A DNA stretch of 64,000 nt, taken from Paragordius varius. Taxonomy: Eukaryota; Nematomorpha. The translations under genes and the position numbers were made by a program. Within the stretch, counting starts at the first letter, position 1, and the number at the start of each line of letters is the position of its first letter. The notes beneath the pieces were generated by a model that saw nothing but the letters and a program-made list of their open reading frames with translations, searched no databases and had not been told where the DNA came from. Positions 19,001 through 32,444 of this stretch are shown piece by piece. The DNA lies in NCBI GenBank assembly GCA_964247055.1, contig OZ176054.1, forward strand, positions 4,340,001 through 4,404,000, written 5' to 3'.

Positions 19001-22000
19001 TTTGTAAATTTTTCTTCCAATTTTTGAAGAAAAGTTGTATCCGTGCGATTTCCTGGCAAAATACCTAATGTAAAGTTTTAACAAACATTCTTCATCCAGG
19101 CATGAGATAACCCCATTTTTATCTTCAATAAACAGCAAGATTGGTTTATTATCAAAATAATCCACTTTTTCCCATTCTATACCTTCCCTAAACCAAAAAA
19201 TAACTTTAATATTACTTAAGCTTTGTAAACTTTATTAATTTTCAAATTAACGTCAAAATAACGGTCATCAATATCTTCACTATAATTAGCAAATATTATT
19301 AATAGGTACTTATTATTAGAAAACAGAATAGTTATCGCCGGTTCTGGTCACTCGTTTTACATAATAATTATAGAAAAAAGCGGTTGGACGGAATGGTTTC
19401 GGTTCCAAATAATTTTTTGCTAAAATTTTTTTTACCGGTTTTATTAATTTCGGGTCTGATGGTTTGGATTTAGGTTTTATTTTATTATTATTTAAGTCGT
19501 AAAAACATGTGTATATAAGCCACAAGTATTTTTACGCTATTTTTTATGGAAAATCTATAAAAATATATTTTTCCAAATCAAATAAAACGGAAATTAGTTT
19601 GAACTAATAAGTTAAAAATATTAAAAAGAAGGATTTTTTAAAAATAATTTTTTTAGAGCCGTAAAATTTTTTTGGCTAAATTTGAAGGTTGTGGATATAG
19701 TTTCGGTTACAAAAACGGTTTCGCCTCCAAACTTGGATTGTAAAATTGTTACAGATTATTTTACATTTATTTGCTACTATTGTGGAAAAATAACACGCAA
19801 ATAAAAAAAAATATGAGGCGGAATGTTAATACTTAAAGAATCAATTAATATACATATATAATTTTGTTTTGGGTCTAAAAAGTATAAATCAAACTTTTAA
19901 CTGCACCAATTATATGTTCAAAAAGATTAATTTCTATTGAATGCACAAAATTACCTAACATATTCCTCCTGTTCAAGTTTTAAGGTCCGTTCCACAAATA
20001 AATTATGTAATTTTTCATTACAATAATTTATACACAATTGCTCAAAGCTATTGTTCTCGAAAATTTCAAACCCGTATATGTCTAACAAACCTGACACACA
20101 AATATATAAAATTTTACCTATTTTACCGTAATAATTTGTCTTATCAGCACGCATTATATTATTGGTTCGATCAACTAACCAATTAAAGGTACGTGAAAAG
20201 ATGGCTTTAGCCATAGAATCTTTAACGAAAATAGACTCTGCTTGGGTTAAATCCTTAAAAACTGTTTCCTTTTCAGTCTATATAATAAATTATGATATAT
20301 TTCACTAACTTTGACCTCTTTGGTGCAAATGGCTTTGCGTAATTTATCTTCTGTACATTTCAAACATTCGCATATCCACTTTAAAATATCCTCACTTTGG
20401 ATTTTAGATTTCTTATTATCCGCCACTATTTTTAGTTCACCAATGTGCAAAATGCTAGCTACAATCCCAAACAGGTCTCTAATCTCTTCTTCATGGAATT
20501 CACAAATCTATAATGCAATGCTTTTGATATCAGTGGTGGTCACCGAAAAGTTTAAAGGGTCGCAAGTAATATTTATCTTGTCTCAAGAACCGTACTCCAT
20601 ATAATAAAAAAATTTCATAGGTGTTTGACAATACAAATATATATCAAAATAACTACATCTAAAAATTTAGTAATAATTCAGGGTATTAAAAAAGCACTTT
20701 AAGGGCCACAAGTGGCCCGTGGGCTGCGGTTTCAATACCACTGCTTTTAATTTTAAATTTGATTATCAAAGTAAGAGAGTTTACATAAACTTAACCATGA
20801 ATGTTGGGTGATGTTTGGTGTTAATTAAACTAATGGAAAATTTATAACTTGATAGTAAATTTTATTATTAAGTCCCGAAAAATAAAAATGGTTCGGAATG
20901 TTTCTTTAAATACTACTAAAAATTTGAATACTTAAAATAAAAGAGATATAAACCTTCTAAGAAAAATATTTAATTAATCAACTCAGACATTCCAGTGACA
21001 GTTTCCACCCCAGTACAATAATAAAATCGATTTTCACAGTACCTGCAATCCACTGCAAACGTCTTTGAATTCTTTTTCATCGTTAATTGCGGGAATTTTT
21101 GGGGAGTTGCCTTGATTGATGAAAAAATATTTGGTTGGATCTTTCGATAAATGAAAAGTTTCCAGCCATTTAGCTTCTCCAGTTAACAACTTTTATATAA
21201 TAAACAAAATATCCAACTTGATAAAATATATGGTAATTTCTTTCATTTTTGGCTTGGCTTATAGTTCTAGATTTTTCTAACAAATAATTTGTCACATTGG
21301 CCCCTATGATTGCTCCCATAGTGTTAAATTGGATCTCCATATACTTTCCAAATCTGCTTGAGTTATCATTTCTAATTGTTTTGGCATTGCCAAAGGCCTC
21401 CAAAATCGGAACAGAACTGTTTAATTGTTTCTGGTATGTAGAAAAATATTCATCATTAGGCTCTTGGTGCTAGGATTATAGTTGTATTTATGTCTAGACT
21501 TACTAAATTTTTTGCCAGTATTATAATTAAAAAAAATTATTAACTGAAACACGGTAACAGTCAAAAAAATATGGATTATAGTGTTATTATTACTGAGGAC
21601 TGATTTTTATTTTTAAAAATGTATTAAATATTCCACAAAACTTATCAAGTGCCATTCTGCTTTAACTATAATATAATAGTCTGAAATAATTTTAAAGGTT
21701 TTATTCCAATATACAAAAATGTAGATATTGGATAACCAAATATTACAACTATTGGGCACTAATTAATATTCGATTAAGCTTCACAGAAATAGTCCGATCA
21801 CTTGCAATTTTTGATTTAGCGCGTATAATCAAAAGGTGATCGTCAAACAAATTCGCCTGAATATACACGATAAATGGTAAAACTATGGAACTCTATTTAA
21901 AAATATTGCGATATCACACAATACTGATATTAATTTGTATAACTACAATAATTAACAAAAAAAATGCTTAAATGTGTTTTTCCCGTTGTTATGCAAATAA

Positions 22001-22769
22001 GGCTAGTTTCACACCACCGACTTTTGATATTGATTTTCTTATGTGCATAAAAAAATAATTGTGAATTGAAATATCAAAGGCTTTAGTACGCGATAAAATT
22101 ATATATTTCGTGACAAATTTTTTATCCCCCTCCTAATAATTTATGCCAGTGATCAAATTACATTAAAAACGATTGATTTAAAAAATTTAATGTTTGCGGA
22201 AAAAAACAAAATTTTAAATCAGTCATGGTGAAATGGAAACCTCCAAACCTAATCTAATTAAAGCCCTTAATTTATAATAGAGATGTATATTTCGGGTAAA
22301 TATATTTTTATTGCACTACCCTAATTCGTTCCAAATCCGTAGTTTGATAACTGGTGGATGATATGTACATGAGAATCTGTTTTAGACATTCAGTTTTTCC
22401 AGCGCCCGATTCACCAGAGATCAGGACGCTTTGACGGTTACACTCATTCATTAAGGCATTATAGGCTGCCTGTGACAAGGCAAAAATATGGGGTGGCAGT
22501 TCCAAAAGATTCGTATTTTTATATTTTTGCATCATTTTCTCGCTAAATTTTAAGAAAAAATAGATTTACCCATAGATACCAGGAATCCTACGAAACGGGT
22601 TAATAGCCAACAATATATATCCGATATTTGAGTATATGTTGTCATTATTAAAACGAATTTTTAAATTTTCCACAAATTTGGCCGCATTACAATCATCTAG
22701 CAATATGAAGTTGTCTATCCCCACTGTATTTAACAGAACATTGATGTCAATATCGTTATCAGTGGCCAT
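16047..22769 (-). CDS. MYO1D: Class I myosin, Myo1D/1G-like
   Basis: Actin-based motor with a membrane-binding tail. Nineteen exons: 22570-22769, 22320-22542, 21218-21430, 21043-21189, 20310-20507, 20118-20277, 19955-20090, 19087-19187, 18977-19064, 18824-18949, 18221-18282, 17762-18012, 17118-17330, 16957-17094, 16723-16927, 16576-16699, 16320-16369, 16219-16295, 16047-16187; 950 residues. P-loop GESGAGKT (about 110), switch [10 protein letters not shown] (about 160), switch II DIYGFE (about 385), actin-binding region CIKPNDQK, converter YLGLMES. One IQ motif ([16 protein letters not shown], about 755-770). The N terminus and tail onset ([17 protein letters not shown]) resemble Myo1D. The tail is only about 200 residues, and I cannot recognise the PH-like core of the TH1 domain in its end. 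Exons 11-12 (loop 2 region) are the least certain. Eleven of 18 introns are 22-32 nt. Confidence 0.9.
17373..17401 (+). repeat. G-rich purine tract in a myosin intron
   Basis: AAGGGAAGGAAGGGGGGAGG and onward, with four or more G-runs in an AT-rich setting. A G-quadruplex is possible on the + strand, which is the non-transcribed strand for this gene. Confidence 0.5.
20531..20743. mobile_element. hAT-like MITE in a myosin intron
   Basis: Ends CAGTGGTGGTCACCG and TTCAATACCACTG with inner GGGCCAC/GTGGCCC. Flanks CTTTTGAT (20521-20528) and CTTTTAAT (20744-20751) match at 7 of 8, but with a 2-base offset on the left. It lies inside the intron 20508-21042. Confidence 0.55.
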
Positions 22770-23111
22770 TGTTAAAAGTTATTGTATAAAATTAGAACAG
22801 GGTTCTAAAATAGGTTTTTTATTTCAAATATTAAATTGACCGTCCCAATTTAATAAATATACTTTTTACGTATATTCCGAAAATACTTTAATTTGAAAAA
22901 TGTGAAGAAAGGGGGCAACTAGGATTCAACCTCGCGCCATATTCAATGAATGCTATAACTGTAGTGTATGTCATACTGCACTAATTTTGCAAATCTTATA
23001 TTTTTAATATTTTGGTTTATCTAAAGAGTTACATTAACTGCAAAATTATTATAGCAATTAATTTATTAATATAATTAGCAAATAGATATAAATAAAATAT
23101 TAATTATTGCA
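22770..23111. other. Intergenic between the myosin start and OPA1 stop
   Basis: No gene. On the minus strand, 22915-22945 holds a T-loop-like GGTTGAATCC, but no matching acceptor stem or anticodon arm was found. Confidence 0.4.
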
Positions 23112-26100
23112 TCAGAATCTTTCAATGTTCATTTGTTTGATTAGTTGCTCCATTTTTTCTTGAATGCCTCTAATGCTTTTCAATTTTTCGGCCAAAATGA
23201 CTTGATTTCCGGATAATAATGTTTCCAGTTGTGGTTTATTTATAACCAATTCGTCTAAAACATTTTTTGATTGTTTCATCAACATTGGTAATTCGTTATT
23301 GATAATCTATTTAAAAAGAGTGAAAAATTATTATTGTTAATTACAATATAATTAGAACATATCAATTACTGGGACATTTAGATTCATTGTAAGCGTTATT
23401 ATATTAATCGGTAAACGTGACAACGTTAAAATTTGATATATTAAAATATGTTATTACAAGATATTCATAACAATTAATGAATTTAAAATGTATTATATTA
23501 GGTGTTATTCAAATCTTAACTAGTTTATAGTGTGGAGATAAATTTAACTAAAACTCCCATCGGAAAAACATTTTAGTTCTGTCTGAATCGGTCGTTAATG
23601 ATTTTATATTTTAATAAACTTATAACATAATATTTGGGCATATTTTTAATTTTTCTATTTCACATGATATTTGCTAAAAAAAAGTAAGGACTAATAATAA
23701 GGCAAAAACGAAGATAGTTATCCAACTAAAAATGTATTAATTTAGCTTTTTTATTATTTCGAAGAATTTTTATAAAGATATTTTATATGAATATTTTAAT
23801 TTAAACGGATCTTTATTTTTAAATTCCTTTGATAAAAAAACATATTATTATCTATATAAATTATTAATAAATAACGATAATTTAAAAGTTACACGTTTTA
23901 TCGGCAATACTTTAAAAAAACGATAATTTTATACGCTACCATAAAATTTGACACACACACACACACACACAGATATATATATATATATATATATAATAGA
24001 ATATAAAAAACAATTTTACTGCATTAAACCTTAAATATTCCTGAATAAAGCCTCTGATTTAATGTTATCTAAAATCTCATTGTGTATATTTTATGTGCGA
24101 AAAAAGCCTTAGCATAATAAAAGTAAAAAGATTAGTACTTGTTGCCTGAGAAAAGTAGAACTTGTCAATAGCACCTTTTGTAACTTCCAAAAATATATGA
24201 TATCTTGGCAAAAATTGTCATTATCTTGTAATTTATTGCTTTTATATAGGTAAAACATTTTGCTACATTGTGTCAGCTTTGTCAGAGATTCCTGGTAGAT
24301 TAAAGATCTAAAAAATAATATTAAATGGATGATATAAACTTATGCAAGGATTCTACAATTTGAAAATCGGCATTTGGCGTATAATCAAATTTGTTCCTTT
24401 TAGATATTTGTGCTACTAAAATATTCATTAAATTTTCAGTTGATATCTTTGCAAGATTTTGATATCCATAGGTTTGAACAAACGAATCCAATTCTTTTTG
24501 AAAGAGATTATAATGATCATCACGTATCTTGGTATCATTATCAGATTTACCGAACCATTTTGTCCATGATGTATTGGGTTTCTACATATAAAAATTTTGT
24601 TTACCATAGATTTCGACAAAATATCTTTAAGGGTTTGTTGCTTAAATCTTATTGCTTCATCCCATTGTGCTTTGGAAAGCATGGAATTGTCCAGATAATC
24701 ATTATGCTAATAAATTCATATATGGATAAAAATGAGTTGTATACTAATTAATTTTTTCTATAACCATATTATCACAATAATTTATTGAGAATATCATGAA
24801 AAATAAAATGATAACTAGCTATATTTTATGGTATAATAAATTGGCCAGGAAGGAGGAAGACATATATTTTTTTAAAATATAATTGCGTTTCAATTCGAAA
24901 TTAATATTTTAAATTAGTTTATCTAATAAAAAGCAATAATATTATTTCTTTGAATGTCATTATAATTTATCGTCTCAATTCTTATATAATTGGAAGAAAA
25001 CCCGAAATTTATATTAATATAAAAACGTTTAGATATAAATTTTAATTATCTATATATAAAAACAATAATGCAAAAAATTGGATTTTAAATTCAATTTTGC
25101 ATACATACTTTTTATTTTTATTTTATGCAACGTAATAACGAAAGAGTAATGCTAATGGTTTTTAAAAACACAGAGTGTTACATATACTCAACAGTAGTAG
25201 AAGTTTTTCAATATATAAATCCCGTTTTTAAGTAGATAAAATGTATTTATCATTTCAACCAAAAAATATATTTAGCTGTGAAACAAAATTAACCTGAATA
25301 ACAATTAAATCTTCAAGTGTTCGATTGGCCCATTGGTGATCGTTTACCAGTTTTTTATATATGTATTCACGTAATTTTAGTAATTGCGTATCGGGTTGTT
25401 CTAAAGACACACACATTTTAAATGATAAAAGCAAACCTAAGATCAAAAAATGTTTCAAGAAATCTCCGATAACGTGCCAAGAGGCGGATAAGCTTGAATT
25501 GGGAATATCAAAATCTAACAATTTTCTTAATTGCACATCCAATGATGAAGAATGTGCACTCATATTTTTAAGGTAATTCAAATAGGTGGTGTTTATAAAT
25601 TTTTCTTTAATTCCTTCCCACAATGCATTATATATTTTTATGTCCCATTCGGTGTCAGGTAATGTGTAAAGTTTTGAGATGTCATCAATTATGTATCCTA
25701 ATTATGTATCATACAATAAAAATTGAAATTAAATGTACATATAAAACGTAAAAAGAATAAAAGACAAATATTTTTTAAAAAAACAGCCATATTATTAATT
25801 CAATAATGTAACATCTGTTGTTTTAGGTTATAAAATAAACGATAGAGACGGAAATTGGTAACTCTACCAATCATATTATAAAATTTTAATTATATAGTTT
25901 ATGTAGAAAAATTTAAGGTTGAGAGTATGACTTTCTCTATACAAAAAATTAAATTTTAACGTTGTTTTATCTTGATAATTTAATCTTTTATTGTTGTACC
26001 TTTTGATTTCTCAAACAATTCCACTCTATCCATTTCCGGTGCTTTAGGATATTTATTTTTCCATTCCGTTTCCAGGTTAAAACGGAGCGCTTTAATTTCT

Positions 26101-29100
26101 TCGTAGGATTGTGAAATGGTGTTTCGAACCTTTAAAATTACAAAAATAAAATAAATTTCATTTACAAGATTCCAAAACAATTTGGATACAGCGGTACTCA
26201 TATTTTTCGTTGTAACTTGATCACGTTTAATATAATTGTGTTTTAGGAGTTGGGAGTTTGCAAAAAATTCTTCTTCATACTGTTTGATGTGGGGGATAGT
26301 GTCATTATTATTTCCTGTACCGGTTATGACGGCATAATATCCTACATTATGTAATACAATATAGATGAAATAACAAGAAGAGAGTTGCAATGAAATTTGC
26401 AAATTTACAAGCACAACTAAAATAAAACTTGAATTCAATATCAACAAGTTGCTTTTTTGCATCGAAAATCGGTTCGCGATAAACAAAGATAAAATTTTAA
26501 AAAAATAATGTGAATATATCTCTGAAAATAAAAACACTATCCATATATAGTTGCTTTACAGATCTAATATTTACAATAAGGTTGTAAACATAATAAAATC
26601 AATAATAGAACACCAGCAAAACTAAAAATACAAAATACTCATTTGTTAAATAGCCAGGATTGGAACCGGAGCCCAAATTTGTCAGGTGTTAAAAAAATTA
26701 TTATCTAAAAAATCGGCTAAGATTTTATGCCGTTCCTAAACCGTATCAAACGGATTCGAAAAAACTGATGTTGTAGCTAGAAGCACAAATTGTAATGTAA
26801 AATGATTAAAATAATTTATTTTTATAGTTACATAATTTTTGTAAAAACAGATAAAACATATTTGATCCAATAAGAGCGCATCGCAAGCTTAATTTGGTGC
26901 GATTTGAAAAATTAGCGCATCAATATCTTAAATTAATTGAATATAAAAAATAATCAACAAAAATTTATTTACATATATAAATCAAAAACTTTGTTTAATG
27001 TTGAAAAATCACGTGAAATGCAATTAATTTAGTTTTTCTAGATATCATAAAATATTAATTTTGATTTCCATGCGCCCTTTTTGAGATTAGTAAAATAATA
27101 TGATATCAATTAATTTTGGTCAAAACCTATTTAATATAAAACTTTACTTAATAAAAGTACTAATTGATAAACTAAACCAGTAAAAACAAATAAATCATTG
27201 TTGTTGATATCCAAATGAAAAGAAATGTATATATTTAAAAAATTAGAACAGCTATTCGTAATTTTCCGTATAATACATACAAGAGAATTCAAAAATGTGG
27301 AGTTGATATTGGCTCGATATGGTAACAATGAGTTGAAAAGTTAGAAAAATACCAAAGGTTTAAAAATTGATATAAATATATACCCAGAGCTCGCATCGGA
27401 AATATCTTGCCTTCCATAATTTTTTTAAGCTTTTCCAAATTAAATGATTGTTTTTCAGCCAAATCAATTTTGGTAAGAACAAAAATTGTTCTTTTACCCA
27501 TGGGGTCGATTGAACTGACCAGATCGGTTACATTGCTTCGTTCAGCATCAATCGAGCCATCCTAAAACATCATCAAAACTAAATTATCTCGCATAATCCA
27601 ATAATCGCATATTTTTTTTAAAATAATAGTCACGGCACAAAAATATTTGGGGGCCTCAAAAATTTTAACAACTCCAATTTCGATAATTTATATGAGAAAC
27701 ATTTATTTTAACAAAAAAATGCCTATTTTTTACTCACCTGTACACAAAGTATGATGGAATTTGATTGAACCAAATAACGCCTTATGAGATTAATGATGGC
27801 TTCTTTAGTATTTGGATTCATTTCAGTTGTAACAGTAGATATTATACCTAATAACATTATATAATTTAATTTTATAAAAAAAACGTTCTAAACCACTAAT
27901 ATTTTTTTATATGGAGAACAATATATTTTATTCCTGATATAAAACATAAATGATTATATTTGTGAAATATGTATTTAAGTATTTTACAAAGTTAACCCTA
28001 AACGATAGCTTATATTAATCAAGGTGAAAAAAATATGGTTGTCCTAATAAAAAATAATAATTTTTCACGTTTTGTCTTCAGAATTTTAATCATCCCAAAT
28101 GAAAAAAGTAAAAATCTACCGGGTAAATCTATCAAAATCATTTTGGGTATATTAGGACCCTTCACTGTTAAAGATACGACATTGCTAGATATTGTTGCAG
28201 AATTTTGCGGTTTCATGCGCTTCATAACTTCGGCTCGCAAATCTTTTAAATCGGATTCAAGGTTGAGATCATATTCCCTTTTGTTGTCTATAATACAAAT
28301 AAATAATGTATTTGGCTAATAAAAAGTGAAAATTATATGTTAGAATGCGTATGGATCTCCAGATGAGCGAGAAGAATCTCTTCTTAAATGCAAAATATAA
28401 TAACAATTGCAAAAAAACATTCATAATATAGTAAGTGCCGACTTAATTTGTTCAATATAAATTATATAACTATTTTAATCAAATTAAAATTCATTTATAC
28501 ATCAATATTCAGGCCCGTTGCCATATATAATTATCATATGAAACTAAATTAAAATAAATAAAATTCATAATATCAATTTTTAACAGAAAATACAAAACCA
28601 TTAAAATAAGCCACAAAGTAAGGCCCGTTAGTGAGCGTGACTTTAACGGGAGAACGGGTCATCATTTCACCGGAGGCGCGTGGAAATATGCGATGTTGAG
28701 CAATCATTTCAAGTACACTTGTTTTACCTGAACTTTGATCGCCAACAACTACAACTCTAAATTGTGAAAGAAAAATAAAACTTTGGTAAGATATCATCGG
28801 ATTTATTAAGGGATTCCAAATCATCAAGTAATTGGGAATAAAGGTCCACAACCGATAACTTTTCATTTTTCCGGTTAAAATGTTTTAAAGAATTTCGTAA
28901 CAATTCATTTTCTTTTAGTAATTGTGCAATTTTTTCCTCATATTCTTGACTTTTAAAACTTTTATCATCAACGAGGGAGTTGGTTGGAATATAAACAGCT
29001 ATAAATAAATATGTTGGATTACCTGAAAAGTCATCTTCAAAAATTTCACTTAATTTGGCATTAAAAATCAAAGAATAATTGTAATAGAGCGATTTTAACT

Positions 29101-29299
29101 CCATGTTTTTAAATAGAAGTAGTTTATCTTTTACCGAAGATTTGACATTTGATATAGCATTTTCAAATGTAGAAACATATTCATTGACAGTTTTTAATCC
29201 GTCAGTGCCTTTTTCATAAGTTTTATATCCTACATAACCAATTAAAGTCGTGTATATGTATCCCCGGTATTTAAAAATCGCAAATATTTTTCGATACAT
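23112..29299 (-). CDS. OPA1: OPA1/Mgm1, dynamin-like GTPase of the mitochondrial inner membrane
   Basis: Mediates inner-membrane fusion and shapes cristae. Fourteen exons: 29023-29299, 28782-28998, 28599-28756, 28120-28287, 27738-27847, 27384-27561, 26166-26341, 26000-26129, 25437-25697, 25294-25400, 24605-24706, 24340-24581, 24139-24307, 23112-23306; 829 residues. A short basic N terminus ([14 protein letters not shown]) precedes one hydrophobic segment, [13 protein letters not shown] coiled coil (about 115-150) leads to the GTPase: G1 GDQSSGKT (about 170), DLPG (about 270), TKID (about 335). The QYEEEFF and [11 protein letters not shown] stretches and the C-terminal effector helix ([17 protein letters not shown]) match the family closely. 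The human protein is about 960 residues; the difference is mostly the short N-terminal presequence and linker. Six of 13 introns are 23-36 nt. An extra upstream exon cannot be excluded. Confidence 0.95.
23951..23994. repeat. (AC)n-(AT)n compound microsatellite in OPA1 last intron
   Basis: About ten AC units followed by about ten AT units. Confidence 0.9.
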
Positions 29300-29609
29300 T
29301 AAACATATGTAAAACGCACTGATTCACTGATCAATAGATTGAGAATTTTATGTTATTTTATATATAGGTAAAGTTTCATAATTAGCCATAATAAACAAAA
29401 TTGAGACAATTTCAATCTCAAGGCAATTTAAAAAAATAACTTATATATTTATGAAATCGATCATTTCATGGCATTTTAGGCGCATTATCCAATTTTAAAA
29501 AATCGTAAAAAATTTAAACCTTATTATATTTTTTGAGATGCGAAAACCTTAATGGCACAGCAGGCAAATATTAAGATGTATATATATTGTAGATAACGCA
29601 GGCTTCACA

Positions 29610-30759
29610 AATAAATTTGATAAAAGATGTATCAGGATTATAATTGTGCTTTTGATTTTGGTTCTTACGAGTGTTTGAAAAAGGTTTACACTTTTGTAGC
29701 ATGTGCTTCATATCAGAAAATGGCAAAATTTGCTCACAATATAATTTTTTTGGCTAAATGACTCAATCCAAAAAATATAAGTAATATCATAACATAAACT
29801 ATATATAAAAAACACGTTAACTATAATCTAGGCTTTGAACCCATTTTTAGCTCTTATAAGCTAATTCTATTAAGATAAAAGCAAAAATGCCGAGATTACG
29901 CGATATAAAAGTTTAATTATACTACTTTTTGGTATCAACTAAAAATATTTTTTTAAGATGCTTACTTTTTAGTGAAATTTGTAAAGCGCACTTCTAGTGA
30001 GGCATAATGAAAATGGAATACAAACGCTTTAAGGTACAATAAAAACTCTTTTTCTATATAATTGATGATACTAAACATTTCTAATACCTCAAAAATTTGA
30101 TTTAAATCTTCCTCTTTAAATTTATGTTTAATACGGAATGTAATTTTTACAAAAATTTACCAAAATCTGAAAGTAAACCTCTAATTAAAATTCTAAAGCG
30201 ATAAGGTTCAGCATCATCGAATACATAGAAAATTTTTTATGATATCTTAAAGCGTTTTTATCGTTTCCATCATAAAGTAGTGTGAAGTCGCTTCAAAAAA
30301 ATTGATAAAAATTAAATTTTAAAATATGCTTTTAAAAAATATTTTCAATCGATGTCAAAAATTAGTATATATTAAGTTATCGCATAATCTCGGCATTTAT
30401 TTGTTTCTTAAAGTACTAGCCTAGTTTTGAATAGCAAAAAGTTTAGGACCTTGGGAACCCTAATCTAAAATTAATTTTTATATGTAGTTTGTCTATTTTA
30501 GTGATATTTTTGAAATAAAGCATTTAGCTTTCACAAAAAAATATATACAAAAAAATGTGTGCAAATTTTGTCATTATCTGATATGGAGCACTTGCAACAA
30601 AAATGTAAACTTTCTTAAATCAATCGTATTAGCCAGAGCCAAAAGCACCATGATAATCCTTATACATTTACTTATTACAATATATATTTATATTATATAT
30701 ATATATATATATATATATCACCAGGTTATTTTTTATACCCCCCGATTTTGGACGCAGTG
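29610..30759. repeat. Long palindromic (foldback) element, copy B
   Basis: The left half has TGTATCAGGATTATAATTGT at about 29620 and a GGCAAAATTTGC motif near 29720. The right half mirrors them (GCAAATTTTGTCATTATCTG near 30561, then CATGATAATCC). The right end reads ATACCCCCCGATTTTGGACG and stops at CAGTG followed by TA (30760-30761), the pattern left by Tc1/mariner-type insertion at TA. The left terminus is eroded, so 29610 is approximate. The 96-codon + strand frame at 30557-30847 crosses the right end and is not a gene. Confidence 0.8.
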
Positions 30760-31139
30760 TAAATATATGAATTTAATTCTTTCGTTTTTGGGCCTTAAGG
30801 GAAAATATTTACACTTCATCGTAATTGCCCCAAAAATCTTAAATTAAAGCCAAATTTTGTTTGGTTAGATGCTTTATTGTAAAAAATATCATAAAAAGCC
30901 AATTAATATTTTTAATAAATTAAGTTATGGCTTCGAAAGATGTTTTTGATTAAAATGAATGTAAAAACACCTAGTTAGCAACATAATTTTAATATTCGCT
31001 TGATTATGACGACAAAAAATATTTTTGATACTTAGTTTGTTTGAAATAATTTTTAGCAATATTTTTTATATTTATGGCATAATTGAGTATGTTAACAGTA
31101 TTAAAACATTTAAATATTATCTAAAATCCTTCTAATTAA

Positions 31140-31470
31140 CTCGATGATGCTGAACATTTCTATCGCCCAAGATTTTATAAGCCGTGTTACACTTCAAATT
31201 TAAGAAGAGCGGAAAACCAAACTTATATCTAACAATAAAGATGAAAAATTTTTAATTAAAAGGAGTGATAAAATTGTTTAACACCATCGTTTTATTAAAA
31301 ATCTTATAATTTTTTATACCGTTTTGACCATGCTTCAGTAAACCATAAATTCATCAAAAATTTGCTAAAAATAAAGTTTTTAACCAAACATATTCTTATG
31401 CAAAATTTTTTTGAAATCCTTTCAATCACATGTGAGTGCTAAATTATAATATTATTTTAGCAACTGTAGG
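31140..31470. repeat. Degenerate fragment of the palindromic family
   Basis: GATGATGCTGAACATTTCTA at 31143 and AATTTAAGAAGAGCG match the inner part of copies A to C. The flanks (30760-31139 and 31471-32444) show no other recognisable feature. Confidence 0.45.
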
Positions 31471-32444
31471 TGCAATATTTTTAAAACTTCAAGTTTAAAA
31501 AGGTTATATTAGATTTCAAAGTTGCCAAAAGCAATTAAAAAATAAACTAAAAGTTCTTTAAAATTTTTAAAATTATATTAAATAAGTAAAAACTAAATTT
31601 CAAAAAAAGACCACAATATGGATAAGGGCCATATGTTATCTGAGTATTGGCTAAATTATAGAAGATAGTCGGTCTATATGCTATATACTTCTTGACAAAA
31701 TGACTTATATATTTTTTAGTTGATACATTACAGTTTTTTCGGAAGCCTTTTTAGAGTTTAATTAAATAATGAGAGAATTCAATAAAAAACCGACATTTAT
31801 CCTATAAAAATAATTTTTGATTATACGCTCAAAACGTTACCATTTACGCATCTCTAAAAATCGCTGTATTAGCATATTTATAAAATAATAAAGATTTATC
31901 CTAAATAAACAAACTAAGCTTTCGGCTTGTAATGGGCTATAAAGAAGTATATAGATATGTCAAATGATTACCGCAAATATAATCTCGTATAAATGAAGAT
32001 ATAATTATAAATGTTATTGATATACTTTTTAATTGTAATAATAGAATTTACTTTCAATTACATGGGAACTAAATTTTGCACCTATATGCATTATATAGTT
32101 ATGACCTTGCAGCTTTCAGTGTTAACATAAATATTTATTGATAAATTGTCATTATTTTAGGAATACACTATTTCTGTACTGACCTTTATAAAAACTTTAT
32201 ATAATAATATTTATTTAATCATAATCTAATACTTTTTATTATTAATTTTTGAGTTTATTTATACGAAAATGGCCATTTATGATGAAGGGATTTGCGATTC
32301 CTGGATGTCTATACTTTTAAGTAAGTTTTTTTTGGTTTTATTTTTACAATAGATATATTTATTAAATTGGTATTTGTAGCATTTATTACGGTAATTAAGC
32401 CAATGAATATTAAATTAAAATCTGACACCTTATTTCTAAAACTA
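31471..32444. other. Intergenic or intronic AT-rich stretch; one possible first exon
   Basis: Mostly featureless. At 32269-32320 an ATG opens a 17-codon frame (MAIYDEGICDSWMSILL) followed directly by GTAAGT. Its phase would fit the first clear exon of the guanylyl cyclase at 41900, but the gap of 9.6 kb makes this unproven. Confidence 0.25.

Noticed and set aside
22905-22990. tRNA-like T-loop on the minus strand
   Set aside because: The T-loop lacks a conserved C and no acceptor, D or anticodon arms pair; at most a relic. A similar hint near 26655-26680 fails in the same way.
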